Source: Nocardiopsis ansamitocini
GTDB lineage: Bacteria; Actinomycetota; Actinomycetes; Streptosporangiales; Streptosporangiaceae
NCBI RefSeq assembly: GCF_030268225.1
Contig: NZ_BSQG01000003.1
Span: 94,893-158,892, forward strand
Reading direction: 5' to 3'
DNA: 64,000 nt
The notes beneath the pieces were generated by a model. That model saw nothing but the letters and a program-made list of their open reading frames with translations, was not told the DNA's origin and ran no database searches. The translations under genes were made by a program, and so were the position numbers. How positions within the stretch are numbered: the first letter of the stretch is position 1; each line of letters begins with the position of its first letter. This document shows, piece by piece, positions 25,878 through 34,725 of this stretch.

Positions 25878-28800
25878 ATGTCCAGATTGGCCAAGCTCAG
25901 CCTTGGCAACCGGGCGCTCATCCTGTTGATCACCCTCTCCTCGATCGTCTTCGGCGTCATCGCCGCGGGATCGATGAAGCGTGAGCTGCTGCCGTCGCTC
26001 GAACTGCCCATGGCCGTCGTGGCCGCCCAGTACCAGGGCGCCTCGCCCGAGGTCGTGGAAACCGAGATCACCCAGACACTGGAACAAGCGGTCAAGGGCG
26101 TCTCCGGGGTCACCGGCTACACCTCGACCTCCAGCACCGGGTCGGCCCAGGTGATCGCCGAGTTCGACTACGGAGATTCCACCGACGACGTCATCCGCTC
26201 CCTGCAGCAGGCCGTCGACCAGGTCCAGCCGATGCTGCCCGACGACGTGGACCCCGTCGTCCGCGCCTTCAGCATCGACGACTTCCCGGTCGTCACCCTG
26301 GCCGCAGGGGCGGGGGACGGTGATGAACAGGCCCTCGCCGAGCCGATCCAGGAACAACTCGTCCCCGAGCTCGAGTCCATCCCCGGCGTGCGTGGCGTCG
26401 ACGTCTCCGGTGTGCGCGACTCCACCGTCGTCATCACCCCCGACGAAGACGAGTTGACCGACGCGGGTTACACCGTCAACGACCTCACTTCTGCTCTCCA
26501 GGCCAGCGGTTCGCTCTCTCCGGGCGGGCAGCTGACCGAGGACGGCAGCACCCTCAGCGTCACCACCGGGGGGAAACTGAACTCGGTCGAGGACGTCGAG
26601 AACATTTGGTTGGCCCCCACGTCCGCACCCGCACCCGCGATGCCCGGAGCGCCTCCCGCAGCGGCTCCCGACCCGGTCCGGCTCGCCGACGTCGCCGACA
26701 TCGACCTCGTTCTCGACGAGGTCACCAGCATCACCAGGACCGACGGGCAGCCCAGCCTGGGTGTGTCCATCACCAAAACCCCCGAAGGCAACACCGTCGA
26801 GATCTCCGAGGCGGTCCGGGACAAGATCGACCAGCTTCAGGAGCAACTCGGTTCCGAGGCGACCATCACCGTCGTCTTCGACCAGGCCCCGTTCATCAAC
26901 GACTCCATCGTCGCCATGGCAGAGGAAGGGCTCCTGGGCCTGGCCTTCGCGGTCATCGTCATCCTGGTGTTCCTGCTGTCGATCCGTTCCACGGTCGTGA
27001 CGGCAGTGTCCATCCCGGTTTCGCTGCTGATGGCGCTGCTGGGGATGCAGTTGTTCGGCTACAGCCTCAACATCTTCACCCTGGGCGCGCTCACCGTCGC
27101 CGTGGGGCGGGTCGTGGATGACTCGATCGTCGTTCTGGAGAACATCAAACGCCACCTCGGCTACGGCGAGGAAAAGTACACAGCGGTGTTCACCGGCGTG
27201 CGCGAGGTCGCGGTGGCCATTACCTCGGCCACGCTGACCACGATCGCCGTCTTCCTGCCGGTCGGCTTCGTGGGCGGTCAGGTCGGTGAGCTGTTCCGAC
27301 CCTTCGCGGTCACCGTGAGCATCGCACTCGCCGCCTCCCTGCTGGTCTCGCTCACCATCATCCCGGTGCTGGCCTACTGGTTCATGCGTCCCAAGGTCGT
27401 TCCGCCCGAGGATCTGGAGCGGGTCAAGGCCGAGGAGTACCAGCGCGAACTGCGCAGCCCGATGCAGCGCGCCTACCTCCCGGTGATCCGATGGGTCACC
27501 CGCCACCGGGTCGTCACCCTGGCGGTCTCGGTGCTGCTGCTCGCAGGAACGCTGGCGATGGTCCCCTATCTCAAGACCAGCTTCCTGGACGACCAGGGCG
27601 AGAACTCCATCAACGTGACACAGGAGCTCCCGGTCGGCACGTCGCTGGACGACGCCGACGCCGAGGCCGCCAAGGTCGAGGAGCAACTGGCCGAACTCCC
27701 CTGGATCGAGTCCTACCAGGCGTCCTTCGGCGCGGGGGACTCCGTCGCAGCGATGTTCGGTGGCGGGGGATCGGACTCGGTCTCCTACACGGTCACCACG
27801 GACCCCGACGGCGACCAGGAGGAGTACCGCACCAAGCTGCGCGAGACCCTCGACGGTATCGACACCGACTCCGAACTGCAGTTGCAGAGTGCACAGGGAA
27901 TGGGCGGGACGTCCCTGTCGGTCGAAGTCCGGGCCGACGACCCCGCGACCCTTCAGGATGCCGCGGTCCTGGTCGAAGAGGCCGTCCGCGACGTTCCCGG
28001 CGCGGCCGACGTGACGAGCAGCGTTGCCGCCGAGCAGCCCGCCGTCGAAGTCCGGGTCGACGGTGAGAAAGCCGCGGACGAGGGAATGAGCGAGGGCCAG
28101 GTCGCACAGGCCGTGACCGCTGCCTTCCAGGGCTCCAACGTGGGCACTGCCACGATCGACAGTGTCGAGCGCGACATGGTGGTCCGTGTGGAGGACGCCC
28201 CCGGCAGCCTCAAGGCACTGCGCGAACTCGCCATTGCCACTCCCATGGGTGACGAGGTCGAACTCGCCGACATCGCCGACGTCGAGAAGGTGCTCCAGGC
28301 GCCCTCCCTGAGCCGTGACGGAGGGTTCCGCAGCGCCACGATCTCGGCCGTGCCGACCGAGGGCGACCTCGGCCAGGTCACCAGGGACCTCACCACGACA
28401 GTGGAGGAACTCGACCTGCCCGACGGTGCCACCGCCTCCATCGGTGGTGTCAGCCAGGAGCAGAACGAGGCGTTCGTGCAGATGGGCATCGCCATGCTGG
28501 TGGCCATCGCGATCGTCTACCTCGTCATGGTGGCGACCTTCAAGAGCCTCATGCAGCCCCTGGTCCTGCTGGTCTCCATCCCGTTCGCGGCGACCGGAGC
28601 GCTGGGACTGCTGCTGGTGACCGGGATCGCGCTGAGCCTTCCCGCGCTGATCGGCATGCTCATGCTGATCGGGGTGGTGGTGACGAACGCGATCGTCCTG
28701 ATCGACCTGATCAACCAGTACCGCGAGGAGGGGATGGGCCTGAACGAGGCCGTCGTCGAGGGATCTCGGCACCGGCTCCGTCCGATCCTGATGACCGCCC

Positions 28801-29075
28801 TGGCCACGATCGGCGCGCTCACACCGATGGCGTTGGGCGTCACCGGTGGCGGTGCGTTCATCTCCCAGCCGCTGGCAGTGGTGGTCATCGGTGGCCTGGT
28901 CAGCTCCACGCTGCTCACCCTGATCCTGGTCCCGGTGCTCTACACCATGACCGAAAGCGCCAAGGAACGCCGAGGCGCGCGCCGCAACGCCAAGCGCGAG
29001 GCCAAGTTGGCACAGGCGCGCAAGCAGCAGTCCGCGGTCGGCGATGGGGAGAAGGACTCCGCCGAGGTCCAATAG
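25878..29075 (+). CDS. RND-family multidrug efflux transporter (HAE1/AcrB-like)
   Basis: 1065-residue inner-membrane RND pump. It starts MSRLAKLSLGNRALILLI with a first helix, has two large extracytoplasmic loops (about residues 30-330 and 560-840) and two blocks of helices. Helix 4 carries the proton-relay aspartates in VGRVVDDSIVVLENI near 410. GAGGAG precedes ATG 25878. As in other Gram-positive RND pumps there is no outer-membrane channel or periplasmic adaptor gene nearby. Divergent MarR gene and shared operators suggest drug- or lipid-inducible expression. Confidence 0.92.
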   Translation: MSRLAKLSLGNRALILLITLSSIVFGVIAAGSMKRELLPSLELPMAVVAAQYQGASPEVVETEITQTLEQAVKGVSGVTGYTSTSSTGSAQVIAEFDYGDSTDDVIRSLQQAVDQVQPMLPDDVDPVVRAFSIDDFPVVTLAAGAGDGDEQALAEPIQEQLVPELESIPGVRGVDVSGVRDSTVVITPDEDELTDAGYTVNDLTSALQASGSLSPGGQLTEDGSTLSVTTGGKLNSVEDVENIWLAPTSAPAPAMPGAPPAAAPDPVRLADVADIDLVLDEVTSITRTDGQPSLGVSITKTPEGNTVEISEAVRDKIDQLQEQLGSEATITVVFDQAPFINDSIVAMAEEGLLGLAFAVIVILVFLLSIRSTVVTAVSIPVSLLMALLGMQLFGYSLNIFTLGALTVAVGRVVDDSIVVLENIKRHLGYGEEKYTAVFTGVREVAVAITSATLTTIAVFLPVGFVGGQVGELFRPFAVTVSIALAASLLVSLTIIPVLAYWFMRPKVVPPEDLERVKAEEYQRELRSPMQRAYLPVIRWVTRHRVVTLAVSVLLLAGTLAMVPYLKTSFLDDQGENSINVTQELPVGTSLDDADAEAAKVEEQLAELPWIESYQASFGAGDSVAAMFGGGGSDSVSYTVTTDPDGDQEEYRTKLRETLDGIDTDSELQLQSAQGMGGTSLSVEVRADDPATLQDAAVLVEEAVRDVPGAADVTSSVAAEQPAVEVRVDGEKAADEGMSEGQVAQAVTAAFQGSNVGTATIDSVERDMVVRVEDAPGSLKALRELAIATPMGDEVELADIADVEKVLQAPSLSRDGGFRSATISAVPTEGDLGQVTRDLTTTVEELDLPDGATASIGGVSQEQNEAFVQMGIAMLVAIAIVYLVMVATFKSLMQPLVLLVSIPFAATGALGLLLVTGIALSLPALIGMLMLIGVVVTNAIVLIDLINQYREEGMGLNEAVVEGSRHRLRPILMTALATIGALTPMALGVTGGGAFISQPLAVVVIGGLVSSTLLTLILVPVLYTMTESAKERRGARRNAKREAKLAQARKQQSAVGDGEKDSAEVQ

Positions 29076-29090
29076 CGAAGAAACGAATCA

Positions 29091-29126
29091 CGGTGCCGTG
29101 TCCGCTTCCCAGCGGGCACGGCACCG
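29091..29126 (+). terminator. terminator after the RND pump
   Basis: CGGTGCCGTG (29091-29100) pairs with CACGGCACCG (29117-29126), extended inward by CCGC/GCGG, 16 bases after the stop. Confidence 0.75.
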
Positions 29127-29247
29127 CCGTTCCCGGGCGCGGTGCCCGAATCGTTCTCATGAACGCTGCCCGACGACCGTGCTTTGACGCACGACGGTGG
29201 GCGCGCCGATTTGTTAGAAGCAGGTAACGGAGGGCAAGCTTCGCCAT

Positions 29248-29406
29248 ATGGATAGTAACCATACTGACCTTGACGAGCTGGTTCGCGAGGAGCTCGGCGA
29301 GGAGCCGTCGCAGGAAGCCAAGGACTACGCCCGCCGGCTCTACGAGAAGTACCGCCTGCCCGACGGTCCGGTCGTCCCGGCGTCGCCGGGTGAGACAGCC
29401 GGCTGA
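29248..29406 (+). CDS. Small acidic protein, 52 residues
   Basis: Short gene not previously framed by neighbours: MDSNHTDLDELVREELGE at the start, then a charged amphipathic helix with EAKDYARRLYEKYRLPDGP. GGAGGG is present upstream, though 13 bases from the ATG. It is isolated between two strong hairpins, and codon third positions are GC-rich, which supports coding. I do not recognise a family. It points toward the anti-sigma-like ATPase gene and shares its terminator, but no functional link is shown. Confidence 0.6.
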   Translation: MDSNHTDLDELVREELGEEPSQEAKDYARRLYEKYRLPDGPVVPASPGETAG

Positions 29407-29421
29407 CACCCTGTGGTCCTC

Positions 29422-29450
29422 AATGGGGCCTCCCGCCGGGAGGTCCCATT
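29422..29450. terminator. bidirectional terminator
   Basis: AATGGG-G-CCTCCCG and CGGGAGG-T-CCCATT form a nearly perfect stem between the convergent small gene and the minus-strand ATPase gene. Confidence 0.75.
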
Positions 29451-29476
29451 CCTGTCCTGTCCTGTCCGGGAGACGG

Positions 29477-30040
29477 TCAGGGCGGGGAAGAGGAGATCTC
29501 CCAGATGAGCTCGAACCAGACCATCCTGCCCATGCCGTCCCTGCGGGGTTCGGTGCCCCACTTGGCGGCCAGCGCCTCGACGAGGTCCAGACCTCGGCCG
29601 TGCTCGTTGGTGTCGTAGGGGTCGCGGTGCTGCGGACACGGCAGCTCGGGGCTTCCCAGATCCCGAACCTCCACGCGGCTCCAGCCGACAGCGGTATACA
29701 CCGTCACCTCGAATTTTCCGCCAGGAGTGCCCGAGGAGCTGTGTGTGACGGCGTTCGTGGCGATTTCGCTGGTCAACAAGGTGGCGGTGGGGGTCTCGGG
29801 TGAGGTGCCCAACTGTCGTTCCACGAAGCGCCGGGCGTGCTTGATCTGACTCGCCCGACCGGGGAATCGACGCCGCACCGGATCGCCACGGGAGTCGGAG
29901 TGTTGCGGTGCGCTGTGCTCGTTCATGGGACTCGCCGGGACTTCGGAGGGCGGATGGGCGGCAGTGGCCGCGCGTGACGGGGGGACCGGGGCAAGCACAA
30001 GGGGCCTGGCCGGGTACCGCGCAGGAGGGGCATCGGTCAT
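29477..30040 (-). CDS. Anti-sigma-factor-like ATP-binding protein
   Basis: 187-residue RsbW/HATPase_c_2 protein. TSEIATNAVTHSSSG is the N-box near residue 100, VRDLGSPE the degenerate G1 box, and NEHGRGLDLVEALAAKWG the G2 region near 150. The first 60 residues are Pro/Ala-rich and probably disordered. ATG 30040 has GGGGAG eight bases upstream. It is the second such ATPase in the window but, unlike the one at 16.8 kb, has no XRE or DUF397 gene beside it. Confidence 0.8.
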   Translation of the reverse strand: MTDAPPARYPARPLVLAPVPPSRAATAAHPPSEVPASPMNEHSAPQHSDSRGDPVRRRFPGRASQIKHARRFVERQLGTSPETPTATLLTSEIATNAVTHSSSGTPGGKFEVTVYTAVGWSRVEVRDLGSPELPCPQHRDPYDTNEHGRGLDLVEALAAKWGTEPRRDGMGRMVWFELIWEISSSPP

Positions 30041-30539
30041 GGTGATCACTCCCCGGCGGGATGAGTGAGGACTCATTTCCGCCGATCAAGCCGCTGTGAC
30101 GTACGAGGAGACCAGCCGCCATGGTGTCCATGCCCTGCCAGGGTCACGGCGCGGGAAACACGGCGGATCTCTTCGGGGCAGTGCGTGCGCTTGCGGTGGT
30201 GAGTGTCGCGGCTGTCGGAATCGGGTTGTCCACGGCAAGGATACGCGCGCCGACAAGTCTTCGACCAGGTGGGGGGCGAACTGTGCCGAAACTGTGGAAA
30301 ACCTGCCGGACCTGCTTTTTCGGCATCCCGGTTGCCCAGAGGCCCCACGCGATTGGCCGCAGAGCGGATTCGCCGTGTTCACCATGCATTCACGGCGTGG
30401 TCGAGCTGCTCCGGGAAGGTCGCGGGACCAGGCCGCCCCGTTGCCCGCGAATCCAGAGGCCAGGCCCCCTTTCGCCTGATACCGCGCCCCGCTCGGGAGC
30501 GGCACGACCGCCGCTTCCAGCTCACGTTCAGGAGGACCA
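30041..30539. other. divergent promoter region with Pho box
   Basis: About 500 bp between the divergent ATPase and phosphatase genes. Open frames across it have weaker codon bias than real genes here. A PhoP-box-like direct repeat lies at 30377-30398. Confidence 0.5.
30377..30398 (+). promoter_or_regulatory. PhoP-box-like direct repeat
   Basis: GTTCACCATGC and ATTCACGGCGT are consecutive 11-nt units sharing TTCAC, matching the layout of actinobacterial PHO boxes (direct repeats of about 11 nt with GTTCACC). It precedes a PhoX-type phosphatase gene, a standard PhoP target. Confidence 0.65.
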
Positions 30540-32582
30540 GTGACCGACCCCGCACGCCGACGCCTGCTCCCGCTCATCGGGCACCCCGGTGGCCGCTCCC
30601 GTGCCACCTGCCGGTTCCGCTGCGGCGACGCCTGCTTCCACGACGCCCCCAACACCAGCGACAACCCCTACTTCGGGGACGTCTATTCGGGCGTGCTCTC
30701 CAGGCGCGGCGCCCTCGCAGCGGGCCTCGTGACCGCGGGCGTCTCCGCACTCGTCGCCGTCCCGGCCGCTCCGGTCCTCGCCGGAGCCGACCGGGGTGCG
30801 TCCCGGGGCCGTCCCGGTTTCGTCCCGGTCGCCCCCAACATCGACGACGTCGTGACCGTCCCCGCCGGATACGACCAACGCGTGGTCGTCCGCTGGGGCG
30901 ACCCCGTCGTCCCGGGAGCACCGGCCTTCGACTTCACCGCGCAGACCGCCGAGGCGCAGGCCAAGCAGTTCGGCTACAACGCCGACTACGTGACCTTCGT
31001 CAAGATCGACGGGCGTCGCGGCCTGCTGTGGGTCAACCACGAGTACACCAATGAGAACCTGATGTTCTCCGGTTACACCGACGGGGCCGACGCGGACTTG
31101 GAACAGATCAAGATCGCCATGGCCGCGCACGGCGGCTCCGTCGTGGAGGTCGAGCGGGTCGGGCGCACCGGTGCCTGGAAGCTGGTCACCAAGGGGCGCC
31201 GCCCCTTCAACCGGCGCATCACCGCCACCACCCGCATGCAACTGACCGGTCCGGCCGCGGGGGACCGTCTGCTGCGCACCCACGCCGACCCCAGGGGCAC
31301 CACGGTGCTCGGCATGCTCAACAACTGCTCGGGCGGTACGACACCGTGGGGCACCATCCTGACCGCGGAAGAGAACTTCAACCAGTACTTCGTCGGTGGC
31401 GAGGGGGTCGCGGAGCAGGCCAAGCCCGCGCTGAAGCGGTACGGCATCGCCACGTCGGGAGACACCCGCTCCCACAACCGTCGCTTCGACCGGGTGGACG
31501 AGCGCTTCGACCTGTCCAAGCATCCCAACGAGGCCAACCGGTTCGGCTACATCGTCGAGATCGACCCCTTCGACGCCTCCTACGTCCCCCGCAAGCGCAC
31601 CATGCTCGGCCGCTTCAAGCACGAGGCCGCCAACACCAGGACCACCACCGATGGCCGGGTCGCGGTCTACATGGGGGACGACGAGCGTTTCGACTACATC
31701 TACAAGTTCGTCACCGCGAAGAAGCCCCGCAAGGGATCGCGTCGGCACAACGACACCCTGCTCGACTCGGGAACCCTCTACGTCGCCCGGCTCACCGGGA
31801 ACAGTCCGGCCGAGGAGATCGACGGCTCGGGTGCGCTTCCCTTTGACGGAGACTTCGACGGCTCGGGGGAGTGGGTGCGGCTCTGCGACTCCACCCGCAG
31901 TTACGTGAAGGGCTTCACCGTCGCCGAAGTGCTGGTGCACACGCGTCTGGCCGCCGATGCCGTCGGCGCGACCAAGATGGACCGTCCCGAGGACTTCGAG
32001 GCCAGCCCGGTGACCGGCAAGGTGTACTGCGCACTCACCAACAACTCTGCCCGCACCCCCGAACAGGCCGATGAGCCCAATCCCCGTGCGGCCAACAAGT
32101 TCGGCCACATCCTGGAGCTCACCGAGCGCAGGGGCGACGCCGGTGCCACCAGCTTCGGCTGGAAGGTCCCCCTGGTCTGCGGTGACCCCGAAGACCCGGC
32201 CACCTACTACGCCGGCTACGACAAGTCCGAGGTCGCGGCCATCTCCTCCCCGGACAACCTCACCTTCGACCGGCACGGCAACCTCTGGATCTCCACGGAC
32301 GGACAGCCCGGCACCATCGGTACCAACGACGCCCTGCACGTGATGCCGGTGGAAGGACACGCCCGCGGCGCGCTCACGACCTTCGCGACCGTCCCGGTCG
32401 AAGCGGAGTGCTGTGGCCCCTTCATCACCCCCGACCAGAAGACCGTGTTCCTGGCTCCCCAGCACCCGGGGGAGGACGGAACGGTCGAGGCGCCGACCAG
32501 CACCTGGCCGGACGGGGACTTCCCCCGCCCGGCGGTGGTCTCGATCTGGCACAAGGGCGGCAAGGACATCGGTTCCCGGTAG
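30540..32582 (+). CDS. phoX: PhoX-family alkaline phosphatase (Tat-exported)
   Basis: 680-residue secreted phosphatase of the PhoX/DUF839 family, a Ca/Fe-dependent phosphomonoesterase. The Tat motif SRRGALAAG at about residue 53 is followed by a hydrophobic signal core. Family motifs include LLWVNHEYTNE near 160, NNCSGGTTPWGTILTAEENFNQYF near 265 and RPEDFE near 480; the C-terminal DGQPGTIGTNDALH and ECCGPFITPD segments are typical. GTG start follows AGGAGGA. The Pho-box-like site upstream implies induction by phosphate starvation. Confidence 0.93.
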   Translation: MTDPARRRLLPLIGHPGGRSRATCRFRCGDACFHDAPNTSDNPYFGDVYSGVLSRRGALAAGLVTAGVSALVAVPAAPVLAGADRGASRGRPGFVPVAPNIDDVVTVPAGYDQRVVVRWGDPVVPGAPAFDFTAQTAEAQAKQFGYNADYVTFVKIDGRRGLLWVNHEYTNENLMFSGYTDGADADLEQIKIAMAAHGGSVVEVERVGRTGAWKLVTKGRRPFNRRITATTRMQLTGPAAGDRLLRTHADPRGTTVLGMLNNCSGGTTPWGTILTAEENFNQYFVGGEGVAEQAKPALKRYGIATSGDTRSHNRRFDRVDERFDLSKHPNEANRFGYIVEIDPFDASYVPRKRTMLGRFKHEAANTRTTTDGRVAVYMGDDERFDYIYKFVTAKKPRKGSRRHNDTLLDSGTLYVARLTGNSPAEEIDGSGALPFDGDFDGSGEWVRLCDSTRSYVKGFTVAEVLVHTRLAADAVGATKMDRPEDFEASPVTGKVYCALTNNSARTPEQADEPNPRAANKFGHILELTERRGDAGATSFGWKVPLVCGDPEDPATYYAGYDKSEVAAISSPDNLTFDRHGNLWISTDGQPGTIGTNDALHVMPVEGHARGALTTFATVPVEAECCGPFITPDQKTVFLAPQHPGEDGTVEAPTSTWPDGDFPRPAVVSIWHKGGKDIGSR

Positions 32583-32594
32583 CCGGCCGCCCCC

Positions 32595-32621
32595 GGCGGC
32601 ACCCCGGCCCGGGGTGCCGCC
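32595..32621 (+). terminator. terminator after phoX
   Basis: GGCGGCACCCCG and CGGGGTGCCGCC form a perfect 12-bp stem with a very short loop, 13 bases after the stop. Confidence 0.7.
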
Positions 32622-32677
32622 CCACCGCACCGACGCCCTGTTCCGTCCCTGTCGTGCCGTGTGCGAGGATCACGTTC

Positions 32678-33754
32678 ATGGTGCACAGAGGCGATGTTCC
32701 CCGGATCGACGTCCCAGCGGCGGGGGTCTACGCGGCCGATCCCGACCGCTACGACCAGCGGATGCCCTACCGCAGGACCGGACGCAGCGGGCTGCTCCTT
32801 CCGGCGGTCTCGCTGGGGCTGTGGCACAACTTCGGCGACGATCGCGCACTGTCCACCCAGCGCGCCATCCTGCGCCGCGCCTTCGACCTCGGCCTGACCC
32901 ACTTCGACCTGGCCAACAACTACGGCCCGCCCGCCGGATCGGCGGAGTTGAACTTCGGCCGGATCATGCGCGAGGACTTCCGGGCCCACCGCGACGAATT
33001 GGTGATCTCCACCAAGGCCGGCTGGACGATGGCACCCGGTCCCTACGGCAGCGGCGGGTCGCGCAAGTACCTGCTGGCCAGTCTCGACCAGTCGCTCGCC
33101 CGGATGGGCCTCGACCACGTCGATATCTTCTACAGCCACCGTTTCGACCCCGACACCCCCGTCGAAGAGACAATGTCGGCACTGGACCAGGCGGTGCGAT
33201 CGGGCAAGGCGCTGTACGCGGGGATCTCCTCCTACTCTCCGGAGAACACCCGAAAGGCCGCCGCCATCCTGCGGGAGATGGGCACGCCGCTGCTCATCCA
33301 CCAGCCTTCCTACTCCATGGTCAACCGGTGGATCGAAGAGGACGGTCTGCTGGACGTCCTGGCGGACGAGGGCGCGGGGTGCATCGCCTTCTCCCCGTTG
33401 GCCCAGGGCATGCTGACCGACAAGTACCTGGACGGGATCCCCGAGGGTTCCAGGGCCGGTGCCGGCAAGTCGCTGTCGCCGGCCTGGCTCAACGAGGACA
33501 ACCTGGCCCGCATCCGTTCCCTTGACGGGGTGGCCCAGCGGCGTGGCCAGTCCCTGGCCCAACTCGCCCTGACCTGGGCACTGCGTGATCCCCGGGTCAC
33601 CTCTGTGCTCATCGGGGCCAGCAGTGTCGCCCAATTGGAGGACAGCCTGGCAGCCACGCGCGCCCAGCAGCTGACCGACGAAGAACTGGCCGAGATCGAC
33701 ACGCTCTCCGCCGACCTGGGCATCGACATCTGGCGCAGCTCCAGTCGCCCGTGA
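32678..33754 (+). CDS. Aldo/keto reductase (YghZ/Kv-beta-like)
   Basis: 358-residue NADPH-dependent oxidoreductase with an aldo/keto-reductase TIM barrel. Catalytic Asp and Tyr are in THFDLANNYGP near 80, Lys in ISTKAGW near 112 and His in FYSHRFD near 155. YRRTGRSGLLLPAVSLGLWHNFGD at the N-terminus resembles L-glyceraldehyde 3-phosphate reductase. ATG 32678 has GAGGA eight bases upstream. Substrate inferred by similarity only. Confidence 0.9.
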   Translation: MVHRGDVPRIDVPAAGVYAADPDRYDQRMPYRRTGRSGLLLPAVSLGLWHNFGDDRALSTQRAILRRAFDLGLTHFDLANNYGPPAGSAELNFGRIMREDFRAHRDELVISTKAGWTMAPGPYGSGGSRKYLLASLDQSLARMGLDHVDIFYSHRFDPDTPVEETMSALDQAVRSGKALYAGISSYSPENTRKAAAILREMGTPLLIHQPSYSMVNRWIEEDGLLDVLADEGAGCIAFSPLAQGMLTDKYLDGIPEGSRAGAGKSLSPAWLNEDNLARIRSLDGVAQRRGQSLAQLALTWALRDPRVTSVLIGASSVAQLEDSLAATRAQQLTDEELAEIDTLSADLGIDIWRSSSRP

Positions 33755-33803
33755 TCCCGAACCGGCACGCAGTGCCGACCGGCCGGGATGGGACGATGAA
33801 CCG

Positions 33804-34313
33804 GTGACGACAATACGGGCGGCCCGGCAGTCCGACGCCGAGTCGATGGGAAGAATCTTCCACGCGGCCGCGATGGCCGGATGGTCGGGTTTCCTGCCCG
33901 TGGAGGAGCTGGCTGCCCGGAAACCGGACGGCACGCCCTACGTCCAGGCGATCCGCGCCCTGGAGACCACGGTGTTCGTCGCCGAGAACACCGACGGAGA
34001 GGTCGTCGGGTTCGCGATCACCCGACAGTCCCTGGACGCCGACGCGGCCCGGGGAACCGCAGAGCTGCACATGTTCTACGTGCACCCCGACCACTGGGGA
34101 CAGGGGGCCGCGCGGCACCTCATGGCCGAGGTCCTGCGGTCCTTCCAGGAGCAGGGCTACCGTGAGGCCACCCTGTGGACCGCCCTGGACAATCATCGCC
34201 CGCGTGCCTTCTACCGAACCAGCGGGTGGTCGCTCGACGGCCGGCGCCGCTCGACCACCCGCTACGGGGTGACGTTCACCGAGTTGCGCCATCGAATCCA
34301 CTGCGTGGCCTGA
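33804..34313 (+). CDS. GNAT-family N-acetyltransferase
   Basis: 169-residue acetyl-CoA-dependent acetyltransferase. The acetyl-CoA-binding motif A is ELHMFYVHPDHWGQGAARHLM near residues 89-109, and motif B is in the NHRPRAFYRTSGW region near 135. GTG start 49 bp after the aldo/keto reductase, so the two may be co-transcribed. The acceptor substrate is unknown. Confidence 0.85.
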   Translation: MTTIRAARQSDAESMGRIFHAAAMAGWSGFLPVEELAARKPDGTPYVQAIRALETTVFVAENTDGEVVGFAITRQSLDADAARGTAELHMFYVHPDHWGQGAARHLMAEVLRSFQEQGYREATLWTALDNHRPRAFYRTSGWSLDGRRRSTTRYGVTFTELRHRIHCVA

Positions 34314-34725
34314 CGGGAGAGCGCACCCTGGGCAACCCCGCGGGAGCGAGCACGCATGGGTCCTGCCCCCTCCGCGGGGCCATCTCCGGGGCGGCGAAAG
34401 CACATACGCGGCCCTGACCGCCGGATCACCCGGTGTCCGTCACTGATTGTGGCTACTCTGCACGTGAGGTCTCCGTCCGTAGTGTCCAAAGAAGTCCCGT
34501 GACGCTTTCTTGACATCTCGGTAACCGGTTGGTGTCGGAAAGTGCGCAAACTCGTGGACATTGGGCTTGCTGACCGTGGGCCGATAATCACAATACGTCT
34601 CAGTAGCTCATCGCAAATCCCATCAAAATGTCACTCTCCGTAATTAAATGGTGTGATCTGCTCGGGGATGGTGGTGAGGGCCGAGACCACTGAAGCGCCC
34701 AACAGGCGAAGGCGGGAGGCCCCAC
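34314..34725. other. upstream region of the oligopeptide transporter operon
   Basis: About 410 bp, clearly more AT-rich toward 34500-34660. A TTGACA occurs at 34510-34515 but without a matching -10 at normal distance. I see no palindrome strong enough to call an operator. Confidence 0.4.

Noticed and set aside
25707..29072. 1121-codon open frame antisense to the RND pump
   Set aside because: Asp/Gly/His/Gln-rich translation without similarity to anything; a shadow of the pump's codon bias.
30121..30543. 140-codon open frame whose stop overlaps the phoX start (GTGA)
   Set aside because: Coupling geometry is tempting, but codon third positions are weakly biased, it has no family, and it covers the Pho-box-like promoter element.
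34314..34725. CebR/CelR-type operator before the oligopeptide operon
   Set aside because: No 14-bp TGGGAGCGCTCCCA-like palindrome was found, so a cello-oligosaccharide role cannot be supported.
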